Source: Acanthaster planci (taxonomy: Eukaryota > Echinodermata > Asteroidea > Valvatida > Acanthasteridae). Taken from it: a stretch of 35,286 nt of DNA. The notes under the pieces are model-generated. The model had not been told where the DNA came from. It searched no databases and saw only the letters and a program-made list of their open reading frames with translations. The translations under genes and the position numbers were made by a program. The stretch is taken from contig NW_019091359.1 in NCBI RefSeq assembly GCF_001949145.1, positions 3,607,812 through 3,643,097 of the forward strand, in the 5' to 3' direction. How positions within the stretch are numbered: the first letter of the stretch is position 1; each line of letters begins with the position of its first letter. This document shows positions 1 through 11,016 of the stretch, in pieces.

Positions 1-717
1 CATTTTAAGACTAAATCTGATACTAATCAAGGATGAAAGCAAAGTGAACTCACCATCTCGCCCTGCTACTTTGAACACCACACCCCCCCTTCCAAAATGA
101 TTTCTGTCCTTCAGCAATTAAAGACTTGTGATCAGTCCATATTAGGATAATCATAACTCATTAAGGAGGCAAAGTATGGTATAATGAGGTAATGATCTCT
201 TTTCTCTGAAAGATATGTTCAGGGCAAGTGGTTTATTTAATTGCGATATGGTCCAGTTGAACCTGAAACATCGGCATGTGTTAGAGCCAGTTCATACAGG
301 ATGGACATGTTCATTTAATGAGAAGGAAACTGTAGGATGATGAAGCACTTGTGGCCAAACAATAGACCGTTTTCGTTGGAGACCCAATTTCATTCAGATT
401 CCCCAATGTAGTGTTCATTCATTTGAAAATGTTGAATTTAAAGAACCAGACTCCATTCTATGATTTCATTCTGACCCCCCCCCATCGCCAGGTACCATCC
501 CCTTTTAAGGGTTTCAAATGTTTATAATAAGTTAACATTATAAAGGGGAATATTGTAGATTCAGATATAACCCAAGGAAGCTTTTGAATTTGTTCAACAA
601 GTCTTAGAAAACACTTGGCATATAGTGCATGGCAAAAATTACATAAGCAGGAGGTAAACTGAGAGACGTAGTGTGGGAAATGGGTGCTCAACATTCAGTA
701 TTTCTGTTTTCTGATAG
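1..717 (+). other. HAL intron (3' part), no exon recognised
   Basis: This stretch runs up to the acceptor AG at 716-717, which follows a T-rich tract. I looked for the exon that should precede it in HAL (the conserved YGxxTGFG region with the active-site Tyr) in all frames and did not see it, so the 5' exons lie before the window. It holds a C8 run at 476-483. No element was recognised. Confidence 0.6.
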
Positions 718-881
718 TGAGTTGCAGGAGAACCTGATCCGCTCTCATGCCGCTGGGGTGGGTGAACCACTCACCCCTGAACGTACCCGACGCTTGCTGG
801 CCTTACGCATCAATGTGATTGCAAAGGGGCACAGTGGACTATCTCCTAAGAACCTTAGAAGCATGATTGATGCCTTCAATT
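718..881 (+). CDS. HAL: HAL exon: RSHxxGVG region
   Basis: First HAL exon in the window. It encodes [17 protein letters not shown] and then [18 protein letters not shown], the segment before the cofactor loop. The acceptor is TTTTCTGATAG and the donor is GTAAG. The exon starts with the last base of a split codon and ends with one base (T) that is completed by CG of the next exon to give Ser. Confidence 0.93.
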
Positions 882-3800
882 GTAAGATTTGGTCTATATT
901 TTCTCTCTGTTCAGTATTTACTCACACCCACGTTATAATTTGTTCGATTCAGATACTGACATGTTTCTTTGCAGCCACAATCATCATGTTTAAAGTTCTG
1001 TTAAAGCTGCTTGATTAGCCTGTTTTTCCTTGCAGAAGAGTCAGGTACCCTTAAATTTTAATATAAACTCATGTAGTCTTTTCTATGAAACTATTATCAA
1101 ATCTCACTATTGTTAATGCAGTTAACATTAATTTAGTTGTTTATGGAATATAATATTAGTGATATTATGTAAATTGTAAAGGATATGAAGTTCTCTTGAT
1201 ACCAAAAACGAATCAAAACTCAGGCCCCCAAATAACTACTGGTTCCCCTCCCAAGACTTAGTTCTGCTACTTGTCAAGGCATATCTTTTTCTTCTTCTTC
1301 AGCGTCCTGCTTGCCCTTAGTTCCAGAGAAGGGTACTGTTGGCGCAAGTGGTGATTTGGCTCCCTTGAGTCATCTTGCCCTGGGGATGATGGGAGAAGGC
1401 AAGATGTGGAGTCCTCGTACAGGATGGGGTGATGCTAAAACGGTGAGATCCTCTAGAAACTTTGACCTTATGTTCGTCTGGTTTTATTTTCCTTTGGGCG
1501 TAGAACTTATCCAATCAACCAGTAATTTATGTTGTTTTTGTACATCTGAAGGCATTAATCCTTACTTAAATAACTTGCCAAGACCAAGGGAACTATTTTC
1601 ATGGGATTAAACTTGTTTGTTAGTCAGTGCCTTCCCTTCCATGTAATTTAATTTCAGAACAAACAATTCCGTGTTTTTTTCTTCTTCCTGGTAGATTCTG
1701 AAGTTGCATGGGGTGGAGCCGGTTATCCTTGGTCCAAAGGAGGTAAGAATTCCCAAGGTTTTTTATACATATATGGACTGGCAATGACTTCACTAGTGCC
1801 CGTCTATGTCCCCGAGGGGACTGTGAGTGACCAGAAGAGGGTCCTACTTCCCTCTTGAGGGAGCATGGATGTGCACTAGTGACCGAATTAGGTCAGTTCA
1901 TATGTGTTTTAATTGTTATAACAATTAAAACCTCAAACTAGAAAGATATTCTTTCAGGGTTTTAACTGTTTTAATTCAACTTTCAATAGCACTTCAAAAA
2001 TTGCCAAAAAAATTGAAGGTTTATTTTAGTTTCCCTCGACGCAGTCTAATTTTGAGTTGCTATACTCAACAAGGAAAAGAATTCTTTCGGGATTTAAATT
2101 CTACTTTCAATAGCACTTCAAAAATTGCCAAAAAAATTGAAGGTTTATTTTAGTTTCCCTCGACGCAGTCTAATTTTGAGTTGCTATACTCAACAAGGAA
2201 AAGAATTCTTTCGGGATTTAAATTCTACTTTCAATAGCACTTCAAAAATTGCGTAAAACTTGATGGTTTATTTTAATACCCCTTGACGTAGTCTAATTCT
2301 GAGTTACTACATTCAACAGGGAAAAGAATTCTTCAAGGGTTTTAACTTTTTCAATTCAACTTTTCACCCAATACCAATTCACCTCAACCTCCAGAGGGAG
2401 CAATAACTTGTCAAAACTTTTCAAGACTAGTACCTTACCGGGCACTAGCCTCTAGAATTGATGCACCCGTGCAGTGTCCAGGCGCGTGTTGAGTCACGCT
2501 AATGCCAAATTCATGTACTAGCTCATATTAGCGAACCATACATGATGATATTTCAGCCAACCAGGATATAGAACCTGGAAGAGGTGTGTTATAATTGTTG
2601 CTATTGCTGCTTATATTTTGTGCTTACATGTATCTACCAGACTCTAGTTGCCACAGCTAGTGAAGTGGGATCGGCTGAAATTAAGTACAAACTTTAACAT
2701 ATTTTCTGTAAAGCACAGCCAAAAATGCTTAACTTTAATCTGACTAATCTTTGGTTGAATAACTAAATATTTTGATTTTCCTGAACAGGGTATTGCATTA
2801 ATTAATGGCACACAGATGATCACCGCACTTGGAGCTGAAGGTAATTCAGTGCTGATTAAACATCTGTCCTGCATGTTCATCTTGTCACTATTTATAGAGT
2901 TATTTGAACACAGAATCCAAAGTGGAAGCCTTTTAGAAGCAAAACCTTGCTAGTTGCATGTGTTATTAAGTTAGAGACCTATTAATTAAAGGCAACAATG
3001 TTTGACCAGCACAGGAACCTAGCTCTATCTCAGTAATGGTTTTTTATTGTAGTCGCGGTATCAGTTTGTTTCTTTAAGGAAATTGTTGAAATCCGCTTTA
3101 CAGGTTGCTTCTTCAGTTCTTTTACATGTAATTTATTTCATCAACATTTGATAATGAAGTGAAATCAAGCATGCTAAGAATGATTGTTCCTTTCTTTCAG
3201 CCGTTGAGCGAGCAGCAGCTATTGCACGTCAGGCTGATGTCATTGCTGCCCTGTCGTTGGATGTCCTGAAAGGGACAAACTCTGCTTTTGAAAGTCGTAA
3301 GTCCATTTTTATAGTTGCAGACACCTGGTCCCGATAAATAGCCTTGGACTAGTGAGCTGCCTTTTTATATATGAAATAAATTGTCAAGCAGGATCACTAT
3401 AATTAGGGCAATTTCTATCTATAGGGCTTTTCACACTGTCCGAAATCTCGGGGTTGGAACCAGATCAAACCCCGAGATTTTTTGATCCTTTTCACACTTG
3501 AAAAGCTTCAACCCCTAGCCGAACCGCGTAAGGCACTCTAGCCGGATCGAAACCAACCCTGGTAGCAACCAGGGTTGAAACTGTATTTTTGGACGTGACC
3601 CGTGTAGAAAATGGTAGTGTGAACGGCCCCGAGTCACGCGGCTGATCCGTGTTGATGCGCCCATAACGTAACGATTTTTTAATGACGTGTTAAAGGTCAA
3701 TAAACAAAAACATCACCGATTGTTGATCATCCTCTTTGCTGTACGGGCTCGCACAATTTGGGCTCTTTTCCTCCTCAGAATGAACAGAAACATGCACAGC

Positions 3801-6800
3801 AAGACATGCAAGAACAGCGTGTAGTAAAACTCGGGCGCAGCCATGTTGGAAATGGTAAACTAGCGCGTCGCAATGCATTATTGGAAGAGCCAACGCTGTG
3901 TACCGCTGGGCCTCTCCGGGTTGAGAATACAACAGTGTAAATACACTTGCCCGATATCCGGATCGGTCATTACACGGTTCACGCAAGAGCCGGTTCACGC
4001 AAATGTAGTGTGAACGTTGCATCTCTCCAACCCGTGTCGAAAATTTTTGGAATTGAACCGGTGTGGCCCCAGGTAGGTTTGAACATGGTTTGAAATGGAG
4101 ATAGGGTGAAAAGCCCTTATTTAAGACTTAAGATTGTTTAGAGATTCAATATGCATGAACTATGTTTATACTAAGACTTAAACTCAGCAGCAGTTTTACC
4201 ACTTTCTGTCAGAGGCTGTGTAAACATACACGGGCACATCTGACAAGTAGAAATGTCTAGCTGCCTCAACTCCCCTCCAGCTGACCAATAAACATGCTGC
4301 TTTAGTGTTGCAAAACTGACGTGTTGGTAAGAAATATTGCACAAAACTGTTCAAATGACTCTTGCCGATCAGTATCTGTGACGTTTAGCTTCATATTTGA
4401 TTAGTTGTCCAATACATCTTTTTTTTCTAAAAGTCAATATTCCTAATAATTTCAGCCCCAAAATAATATCCTCAGCGAGTGCTGAACAAAGCTTCATTTT
4501 TTTGTCTGTCACTAGTTAGCATTTTGAATTACCAAACTCATTTTTTGTGTATTTTGTTACACCCAGACATCCATGCAGCCAGACCCCACAAGGGACAAAT
4601 GCTAGTGGCCAGCAACCTACGTTCACTCCTGGCTTCAGATGTCCACCCCTCCGAAATTTCCGAGAGCCATCGATTCTGTGACCGTGTGCAAGATGCTTAT
4701 ACTCTGCGTTGCTGCCCACAGGTATAGAGATTGATTATTCCTTGTGCTAAGACATACATGTGCCTCAGTTCTGTATAACAAAAAAGCATGTTGCCAGTGG
4801 CCCTAAATACATCATTTGAATACAAAGATAAGATATAGTGCAAATGCATGAATATTGTGGCATTTTATTCCCACGAGCCAGCCTAGGTCTCGCCAATCTG
4901 GGCGAACTGTTTCCAACTGTGGGGAAAGTCACCTGACCTAAACCTAAACTATCTGCCTTGCGGACCTTGAGTTCGACGAGCAATCTAAGGTCCAGGGGTT
5001 AGGGGTCACTTTGGCAGAAATATACCACCGATAGGTAATTGATTCGGTGACTCGGTCGACTGACACAACAACGAGCATGTGGGTAAACAAGATATTACCA
5101 GCAAGATCAATTGGACTTACTTTTCTTTAGTTTATATAATCACTATATTTACACAATTGGAATTATTTATTTTATACAAGAGTTACAAAAGAATAATAAC
5201 ACAAAATACAATTACAAAAGAACACTTAAATAATCCGCACTCTGCACTCCACAAAGTGCCGCCAATAATCCATACTCCACAATTCGCACTCCGCAACCTC
5301 TTACCCGTATCCGCAATTTGCACTCCGCAATCCTCACTCGGGTGACTGCACCCAAGATATTGGCGGATTGCTGGTGCTAATTAATTAACCCAAATTAACG
5401 GGTAACTCAGGGCGTCTGCTGACTATCCAGGTTTCACCGCTTTCCTAAACAGAGACCTTCAGACAACCCTCAACAACTCTACCCACACATTATTGCTCTT
5501 CCCATGGTCCTTTCTGAACGATACAAAGAACAGTACACAATAGTCAACTAATGCGGATACGTTACGGTTACTAGCTAACTGCTTATGCGGAAGCAGTACT
5601 AAATTGCTAGCCGACTCTCCGAAGTAGCACACACAAAAGGAGCAGTCACCCATAGCGATGTTCACTCACCAAACCAGGCCTCCTGACTACCTTGAGACTT
5701 GTGCGAGCTGAGACTGCCTATACCATGTGCAGCGTGGCACAAACTAGACAAAACATAAACTTGCGTCCGTCCCGCACTGCGTTAAACATTTACCTGGGAA
5801 ATTACGCACAGATTAATGCTAATGTACACGTGAACTCACGCATTCTCTGCTCCTATACATGAAAAAGAATGATGTCATCTTTTAACTGAAATCTAAACTT
5901 CTTAAAGCCACTTTGTCACAATATCATCACACACAAAAAAATTCCTAGCTTGGTCTGCAAACCTGCCTTCACAAGTTTGATTTTTGTATATGTGACAATA
6001 ATTCAAGGGAATGCTTTAGCTTTATGTTAAGTAAACAGATTTTCAGTTCCTACCTTAATTTTTTTCACTTCTTCTCTCCTTTAAGAAATCATGACATGGT
6101 CCATGGAAGCTTTACCAAAATGTCTAAATACCTGAAGAAGTTTTCATGTTTTAGTGTACAGCTGTTAAATTTTCAGTAGACAGTTCTGTTTTTTCAAATC
6201 TACAAATTTGTACAAACCATGACTCAGATTAGTTCAAGTATATTTATAAAAATACCCAAAAGAAAATGTTCAAGACTTACTTAAGTAAGTGTGATAAAAT
6301 TCAATTTTTTTTCAACTGTTCTGATGTTAGTTACAGTAAATATATTTTTTCCCTAATCATTTATCTCAGGTTCATGGTATTGTCAACGACACCATTGAGT
6401 TTGTTAGAGGCATCTTGACGACTGAGCTGAACAGTGCGACTGACAATCCAGTATCCTTACAAAATACTTGAGTATTGTAATTACCAATAAATTATTCTCA
6501 TCTTAGTCTCGATGTGTCGCATTTCTTTGTTCCCAGTAACTACGTCTGATTCTTTTGTGTTTCTACTGGAAAACACTGATTATGGGTTTTCGCTCTAGCT
6601 ACTTCATTGAAATAGGCATCTTTTTGAGAACTTAAGATTCTTAAATGATTTGAATTTCAAATGTGCACATTGTGTTGAGAAATTTTCTATAGATACTTTA
6701 TCCTCTGGTTCAAATAATGACCCAACAGGTCAAATGTGCACTAGAAGACTGGCAGAATACTGTCACACATTAAGAAGAAGATGCTCTGACATAGGTCATA

Positions 6801-9800
6801 GAGTAAAATCTCATTTTGGATGCTATCCAAATCACAGCAAATAAGCTGAATAGAGGAGAAATGCTATTGTTGGTCTCTGTTGAGATGAAGAGCATGTGGG
6901 ATACCGTTATCAACAGTTCAGGGTTTTTCTCGAAAATGATTTTCCTTAAAGATGAATGATATCATTCTGATGTTCCTCAACTTCCTCTGTTGACTAGATG
7001 GTATTTGCTGAGCGTCAAGAGACAATTTCTGGTGGAAACTTTCATGGGGAATACCCTGCCAAGGTTTGTATGAATGCATTGTTTTTTCTTTTTCTTAAAA
7101 TTCCTGAGGCATACATGTACATCACTGCACATGAAGGGAAGGTTAGCCAAGTTTTCATGTTTTACATTGATAACACAAAGTTATAAGTACCATCTGAATG
7201 ATTTTGATTTGTCTATTTTCACCACGTTACTCCGCTTATTCATCGGGTTTATTGTCTCCCGGTCCACCATGGAATTTATGCAAGATTCCCTCTTTAGATT
7301 ATCAATGCTTCCATAAACACCACTTCATTATATCTCACTAATCTCATTGATGAGTACCAACCTAGATGTCCAGGTCTACAGTTCTTTTTTGATTCTTCAG
7401 TGCTTCTTGTTGTAAGGGATGGGTACACACTTTGTTTAGCAAACCAGGATTCTACGCAGGGGGGCCATGCCTATGGAAACTTTTGAACAACCTTTCCAAG
7501 AATATCCACTCATCAATACCACATGACAGTTTCAAAAAATCTGTAAAGATATTTTGGTTCATGATGAATCATGGAGTCTTTAGATTTTTTGTTAAGTGTG
7601 GTGATACCTTGTGTAAGAGCGCTCTTATTATTATCATCACAGGTGCTGGACTATCTGGCCATCGGCATCAGTGAACTGGCATGCATCAGTGAACGCCGAA
7701 TTGAACGACTTGTTAATCCATGTATGTAGGTCACAGGTCATATTACCCATGAAGGTTATTTGCAGGTTGTAAACCAGAGGTCAGAGGTTAAAGGCACTGA
7801 AAGTTGTAACACAAGTCACCTCACAGTCCATTAAACCAACCCATTTAACTATTTTTTTTAATAAAAATGATTTTTCAATACAGAAAAGCTACCACAAGTG
7901 GAATCTTCCTTCACCTGTAGTGCATCATGGGAAGAGTTCACATCTTGTTAGATGTATCTTAACAGTTTTCATGTACATCCTAATTCATAAGGATTGACAT
8001 TTTATCATTCCAGAATTCCAGCTTAATGCTGGTATTTTTTCAGGAAATAATTTCTTTGCAGGTTTTTGCTTACATTTTGGAGACTGAATGTCAACAATGG
8101 AGGACAGGCACCAAACTGCAGGACAAACTAGACTGGAACCAGTAGCATATAAGAGTGGTTCTCTGCCTCAAGGATTCTTTGATGAAAAATACAGGTTCAT
8201 GTACATGACAAACCCCATCCAGGAAGATGCTCCGTCTTGTATTTCCTAACCTGTTACAAAACAATGAATTCAACTTATCAAGTCTTACCTTCAAAGGAAG
8301 GACTTAATTGTTCCATTCATTGTAGAAAAGTTCTGCAGAGGGTTGATTGACAATTCTAACTTCCTTTTGTTGACTTCTGTTTCCTTTGGACTTAGCGCTG
8401 AGTGAACTGCCAGCATTTCTGGTGAGTGACGGTGGTAACAATAATGGCTTTATGATTGCTCACTGCACGGCAGCTGCTCTGGGTAAGAAAGGCGATTTGG
8501 TGAGACTTTTCCTAAAGGATTCTTAACCATTGATTGTATTATCCCACTTTGCTGGATGGTGAAAATGTTGAGTGGTTTAAGTTCAGCCCTAATTCACCGA
8601 CTCGGCCATAAATGATTGCATATTCAAAAACAAAGTTGTTCATTTTGTTCTGGTTTGTTTTTCAGTGCATAAATGGGGTTATTTTGATATCATTACCATT
8701 AATATGCTGCTTTGACCATCTTTCTGATAGCTCTGTTTGTCTATTTTATTTTTTTTCCCTAAATAGTGTCTGAAAACAAGGTTCTGACTCATCCAGCGTC
8801 TGTTGACTCACTGCCGACCAGTGCAAACCAGGAAGATCATGTTAGCATGGGAGGATTCTCTGCCAGAAAATGCCTGACTGTTGTTGAGCATGTGGAACAA
8901 GGTAAGCTATGTGAACTATTTTAATTGCCTTGATGTGGAGACATTCTTTTTTGGTATTGGGGGAACATGTTTCACTTTTGAATTGATCAAATCTCTCATT
9001 TTAAAAGAAGTCTGAAGTAAGAGTTTTCAGGGTTGTCCAGTAATGCTGATTTGATGTTCACAAGTGTTGAAGAGTTTCATATCATTATCAGGTAAAATTT
9101 ATGGGACATACTTCAGTTTGAAGTGAATTAAGATAATTCTTTTTTCACAGTTTTGGCCATTGAATTATTAGCAGCATGCCAAGGTATTGAGTTCCTTCGT
9201 CCTCTGAAAACTACAGCTCCACTGGAGGAAGTCCACAAACTTGTTCGCTCTGTCGTGGAGTAAGTCTGTCATATTTTCCTGACTTATTAATATTTCTGCT
9301 GTGGTTTTGTGGAGGAATATTGGAGATTCATGTCAAGTTTAGCATAGATTCTACAGAGGAAATATTGCGACGAGAGCCAGGTGAGGTATTCAGCTTTTAG
9401 CATTGGAGTCGCATCCACTGGTCATCCAGTCATAAGTCAACTTAGGAGGTGTATATCCATTGATCTGTGAGAATAGCAGTCTTTTCATGTCATTAACTTG
9501 TAACAGGACTTATGATTGACTTGTGATAGACTTGACTTCAATACTGAAGATCTAATAACCTGGTTATCATTTCCCTGTGTTAGTACCCCCAGGGTTATAC
9601 CTTTTCAAATTGAATATACAGGTTGGCGTTTTCCTGTGTTTACAACCAAGGTTATACCATTTATCAGTGTTGCATATTGACGATCAGACAAAATAAATCA
9701 GACACAAAAACAAGATTTCAAAATTGCAAATCTAGAAATTCTGACTATTCACAATCACACAACATCAAAATGCCAGCAAAACAATAGAATACACAGATTA

Positions 9801-11016
9801 CGTTCATTTTCACATCAAAATCAACTTAATACAGTCATAATGACATGGCATCCTGCCTGACCAGCAGCGGTACACGAAGGTCCTGGGATATCTGACCAGC
9901 AGCATCGGGTCCAAAAGAGTGGAAGAAGTCGGCCTACCGATGCAAAACGAAAGTTCAATTCATAAGAGTCTCATATGAGATGAGTTTCGGGTCTGCCAAA
10001 AATTCGGAAAGTTGATGAAACCAGCATCACAGCCGTTGAAACCGGTCATAGATGCTGCAGCCAGTCGAACGAATCTGCCACATAAAGCATGGCCCGTAGA
10101 GTCATCAGCCTGACGACATTACACACTGCTGGTAGATACAGCTATCATTAGCACGGAATCCTAGCCCCCGTAATTCTGCATGGCTCCCCGTCTTGGGTCT
10201 CGAAACCCTACGACCTCCAGCGTAGGTTCAAAATAAAATGCTGCTGTCATACCTTTTCCGTAGTAATAACCCCCTTATAAAAAGTTACTAACAATAAGGA
10301 AAACATTCCTGGATCATCACTCAGGCACGTCTATACTAAATAAAAGGTTACATAATGCCTATAGAAGAAAACCCCAAGATCCTGCCACTAAACGTTAGGA
10401 CACGTCCATTCGCAACTAAAGGGGTGAATAATTAACAATGAATTCGTAACATCAGTTGGATCTTATTCCTGGTTGTCATTTCGCTGTTTAAATACAGACC
10501 CTGGGACAAGGATCGCTACATGGCCCCCGACATTGAAGGAGCAACTAAGCTCCTGAGGGAAGAAAAGGTGGGTCCAAGGCTCCATGAAACATACCGGGAT
10601 TGAGCTAGTTGAAGTCAGATGAGCACTGAGTACTGCGCTAAACATTCGTGTTTGGCATGGTACCCATTGCTTATCAGCTTGCTGAATCCAGTAAACTTAG
10701 TGGTAAGGTATCTGCACTTGTGAGGAGGAGGTTAGTGTTCAAGTCCCATCTAAGGAAGCTTGTGGCATTTCTCTGACAAGTCTTCAGACAACAGTGAGTA
10801 CACAGAATGTACAGATACGTGTTGGGCAAAAAATCGACATCTTTCCATTGCACTGTTTGTATTTGTTTTTGGTGGATTGTTTTCTAGGTGTGGAAAGCAG
10901 TCAAACCTTACATGGATAATTACCATATAGAACATCTGAAAGGAGCAAGTGTCCCATCACCAACAGGTAGCGCTTTAGGAAATAGCCGTTCTGCTAAGCG
11001 TAAGCGAGTGAAGTAA
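718..11016 (+). CDS. HAL: Histidine ammonia-lyase (histidase), 3' 14 exons; 5'-partial
   Basis: Cytosolic enzyme that deaminates L-histidine to trans-urocanate and ammonia, the first step of histidine degradation. Exons: 718-881, 1303-1442, 1695-1742, 2789-2840, 3201-3296, 4567-4721, 6370-6450, 6998-7063, 7643-7721, 8396-8482, 8767-8901, 9151-9259, 10498-10567, 10888-11016. All introns are GT-AG. The joined exons give an unbroken frame of 469 codons plus TAA. Visible family motifs, in order: [30 protein letters not shown] (the ASG triad cyclises to the MIO cofactor), [68 protein letters not shown] and [11 protein letters not shown]. Mammalian HAL is about 657 residues, so roughly the first 190 residues are missing because the window starts inside the gene. 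The short C-terminal tail is lineage-specific and basic. The gene converges on UROC1, the next enzyme of the pathway. Identification is very secure; exon edges rest on splice consensus plus reading phase. Confidence 0.96.
882..1302 (+). other. HAL intron, no element recognised
   Basis: AT-rich intron of 421 bp ending in a CTTCTTCTTC pyrimidine tract. I see no repeat or reading frame of interest. Confidence 0.7.
1303..1442 (+). CDS. HAL: HAL exon carrying the MIO-forming Ala-Ser-Gly
   Basis: Encodes [20 protein letters not shown] and onward to GWGDAKT. The Ala-Ser-Gly codons at 1344-1352 are the residues that cyclise autocatalytically to 4-methylidene-imidazole-5-one, the electrophilic prosthetic group of the histidase/phenylalanine ammonia-lyase superfamily (established knowledge). 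Their presence indicates an active lyase and not a decayed copy. The acceptor follows a (CTT)n pyrimidine tract; the donor is GTGAG and the exon ends in phase 0. Confidence 0.95.
1906..1931. repeat. 26-bp perfect palindrome
   Basis: GTTTTAATTGTTA followed directly by its exact reverse complement, with no spacer. It lies inside the candidate insertion, just before the 124-bp tandem array. Confidence 0.85.
1941..2360. repeat. Tandem array, 124-bp unit, about 3.4 copies
   Basis: TTTCAATAGCACTTCAAAAA recurs at 1981, 2105 and 2229, an exact 124-bp period. By eye, copies 1 (1981-2104) and 2 (2105-2228) are identical, while copy 3 has diverged (for example GACGTAGTC in place of GACGCAGTC). A partial, diverged unit tail precedes copy 1. 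The pattern implies a recent duplication within an older array. Confidence 0.9.
2841..3200 (+). other. HAL intron, no element recognised
   Basis: A 360-bp intron ending in the strong acceptor TTCCTTTCTTTCAG. No repeat was recognised. Confidence 0.65.
3424..4116. mobile_element. Non-autonomous DNA transposon/MITE-like element, 693 bp
   Basis: The left end GGGCTTTTCAC at 3424 is matched by its exact reverse complement GTGAAAAGCCC ending at 4116. A second subterminal copy of the motif, CTTTTCACACT, lies near 3488, and reversed TAGTGTGAACG copies occur near 3616 and 4003. The interior is GC- and CpG-richer than the surrounding intron and carries only short, meaningless frames, so no transposase is encoded. 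It lies wholly inside the HAL intron between exons 3201-3296 and 4567-4721. Flanks read TATCTATA and TTATTTAA; no clear target-site duplication was found, so the family is unassigned. Confidence 0.65.
3443..3480. repeat. Hairpin near left end of the TIR element
   Basis: AAATCTCGGGGTT (3443-3455) and AACCCCGAGATTT (3468-3480) are perfect 13-bp arms around a 12-nt loop. Subterminal hairpins are common in MITE-like elements. Confidence 0.8.
4567..4721 (+). CDS. HAL: HAL exon with active-site Tyr/Arg
   Basis: Encodes HAARPHKGQ, then [20 protein letters not shown] followed by LRCCPQ. Tyr (4698-4700) and Arg (4707-4709) in YTLR correspond by motif to the substrate-binding Tyr280 and Arg283 of Pseudomonas HutH (mapping from memory). 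The exon joins in phase to [11 protein letters not shown] in the exon at 6370. Confidence 0.93.
4722..6369 (+). other. Long HAL intron with GC-richer block and degenerate repeats
   Basis: At 1648 bp this is the longest HAL intron in the window. Roughly 4860-5080 and 5220-5830 are GC-richer than the flanks and may be old insertions, but no terminal repeats or coding domain could be recognised. Around 5237-5340 a degenerate CGCACTCCGCAA-type motif recurs about four times. Confidence 0.5.
6451..6997 (+). other. HAL intron, no element recognised
   Basis: AT-rich intron of 547 bp with a weak donor (GTATCC). Nothing distinctive was seen. Confidence 0.65.
7064..7642 (+). other. HAL intron, no element recognised
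   Basis: Intron of 579 bp with donor GTTTGT. Nothing distinctive was seen. Confidence 0.65.
7722..8395 (+). other. HAL intron, no element recognised
   Basis: Intron of 674 bp with donor GTATGT, splitting a Ser codon (T plus CG). No repeats were recognised. Confidence 0.65.
8767..8901 (+). CDS. HAL: HAL exon with catalytic Glu in QEDHVSMG
   Basis: Encodes [20 protein letters not shown] and [14 protein letters not shown]. The Glu at 8832-8834 matches by motif the acidic residue (Glu414 in Pseudomonas HutH) placed near the MIO group. The Ser-rich stretch before it is normal for the family. Confidence 0.93.
9260..10497 (+). other. HAL intron with diverged duplication and GC-richer tail
   Basis: Intron of 1238 bp. 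A diverged duplication of about 45 bp (GGTTAT...CCTGTGTT...GGTTATACC) occurs at 9562-9605 and 9620-9662. From about 9845 to 10230 the sequence is GC- and CpG-richer and follows an A-rich stretch, which looks like an old insertion of unidentified type. Confidence 0.45.
10692..10755 (+). repeat. tRNA-like remnant (possible SINE)
   Basis: CTTAGTGGTAAGGTA resembles an RNA polymerase III A box. About 35 nt later TGTTCAAGTCCC resembles a B box. No matching acceptor stem flanks them, so this is not a functional tRNA gene. The spacing fits the head of a tRNA-derived SINE lying in the last HAL intron. Confidence 0.4.
10888..11016 (+). CDS. HAL: HAL terminal coding exon with basic C-terminus
   Basis: Begins [19 protein letters not shown], matching the conserved end of animal HAL, then continues into a non-conserved Ser/Gly/Pro tail that ends SAKRKRVK before TAA at 11014-11016. 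The acceptor TTGTTTTCTAG is strong. The frame is open to the stop, so the tail is part of the predicted protein. Confidence 0.93.
   Translation: MWKAVKPYMDNYHIEHLKGASVPSPTGSALGNSRSAKRKRVK

Larger units (their letters stand above)
1793..2448. mobile_element. Possible TIR-flanked insertion in HAL intron
   Basis: CTAGTGCCCG at 1793-1802 is matched by its reverse complement at 2439-2448. The enclosed DNA holds a further CACTAGTG copy near 1874, a perfect 26-bp palindrome and a tandem array. This looks like a small non-coding DNA element with inverted ends sitting between two HAL exons. No target-site duplication was identified and the matching ends are only 10 bp, so the boundaries are tentative. 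Confidence 0.35.

Noticed and set aside
3515-4022. Frames on both strands between HAL exons
   Set aside because: They fall inside the 693-bp TIR element and show no transposase signature.
4722-6369. Possible solo LTR in the GC-richer part of this intron
   Set aside because: No TG...CA ends with a matching target-site duplication could be found.
10692-10755. Possible functional tRNA gene
   Set aside because: A- and B-like boxes are present but acceptor, anticodon and T stems cannot be paired.
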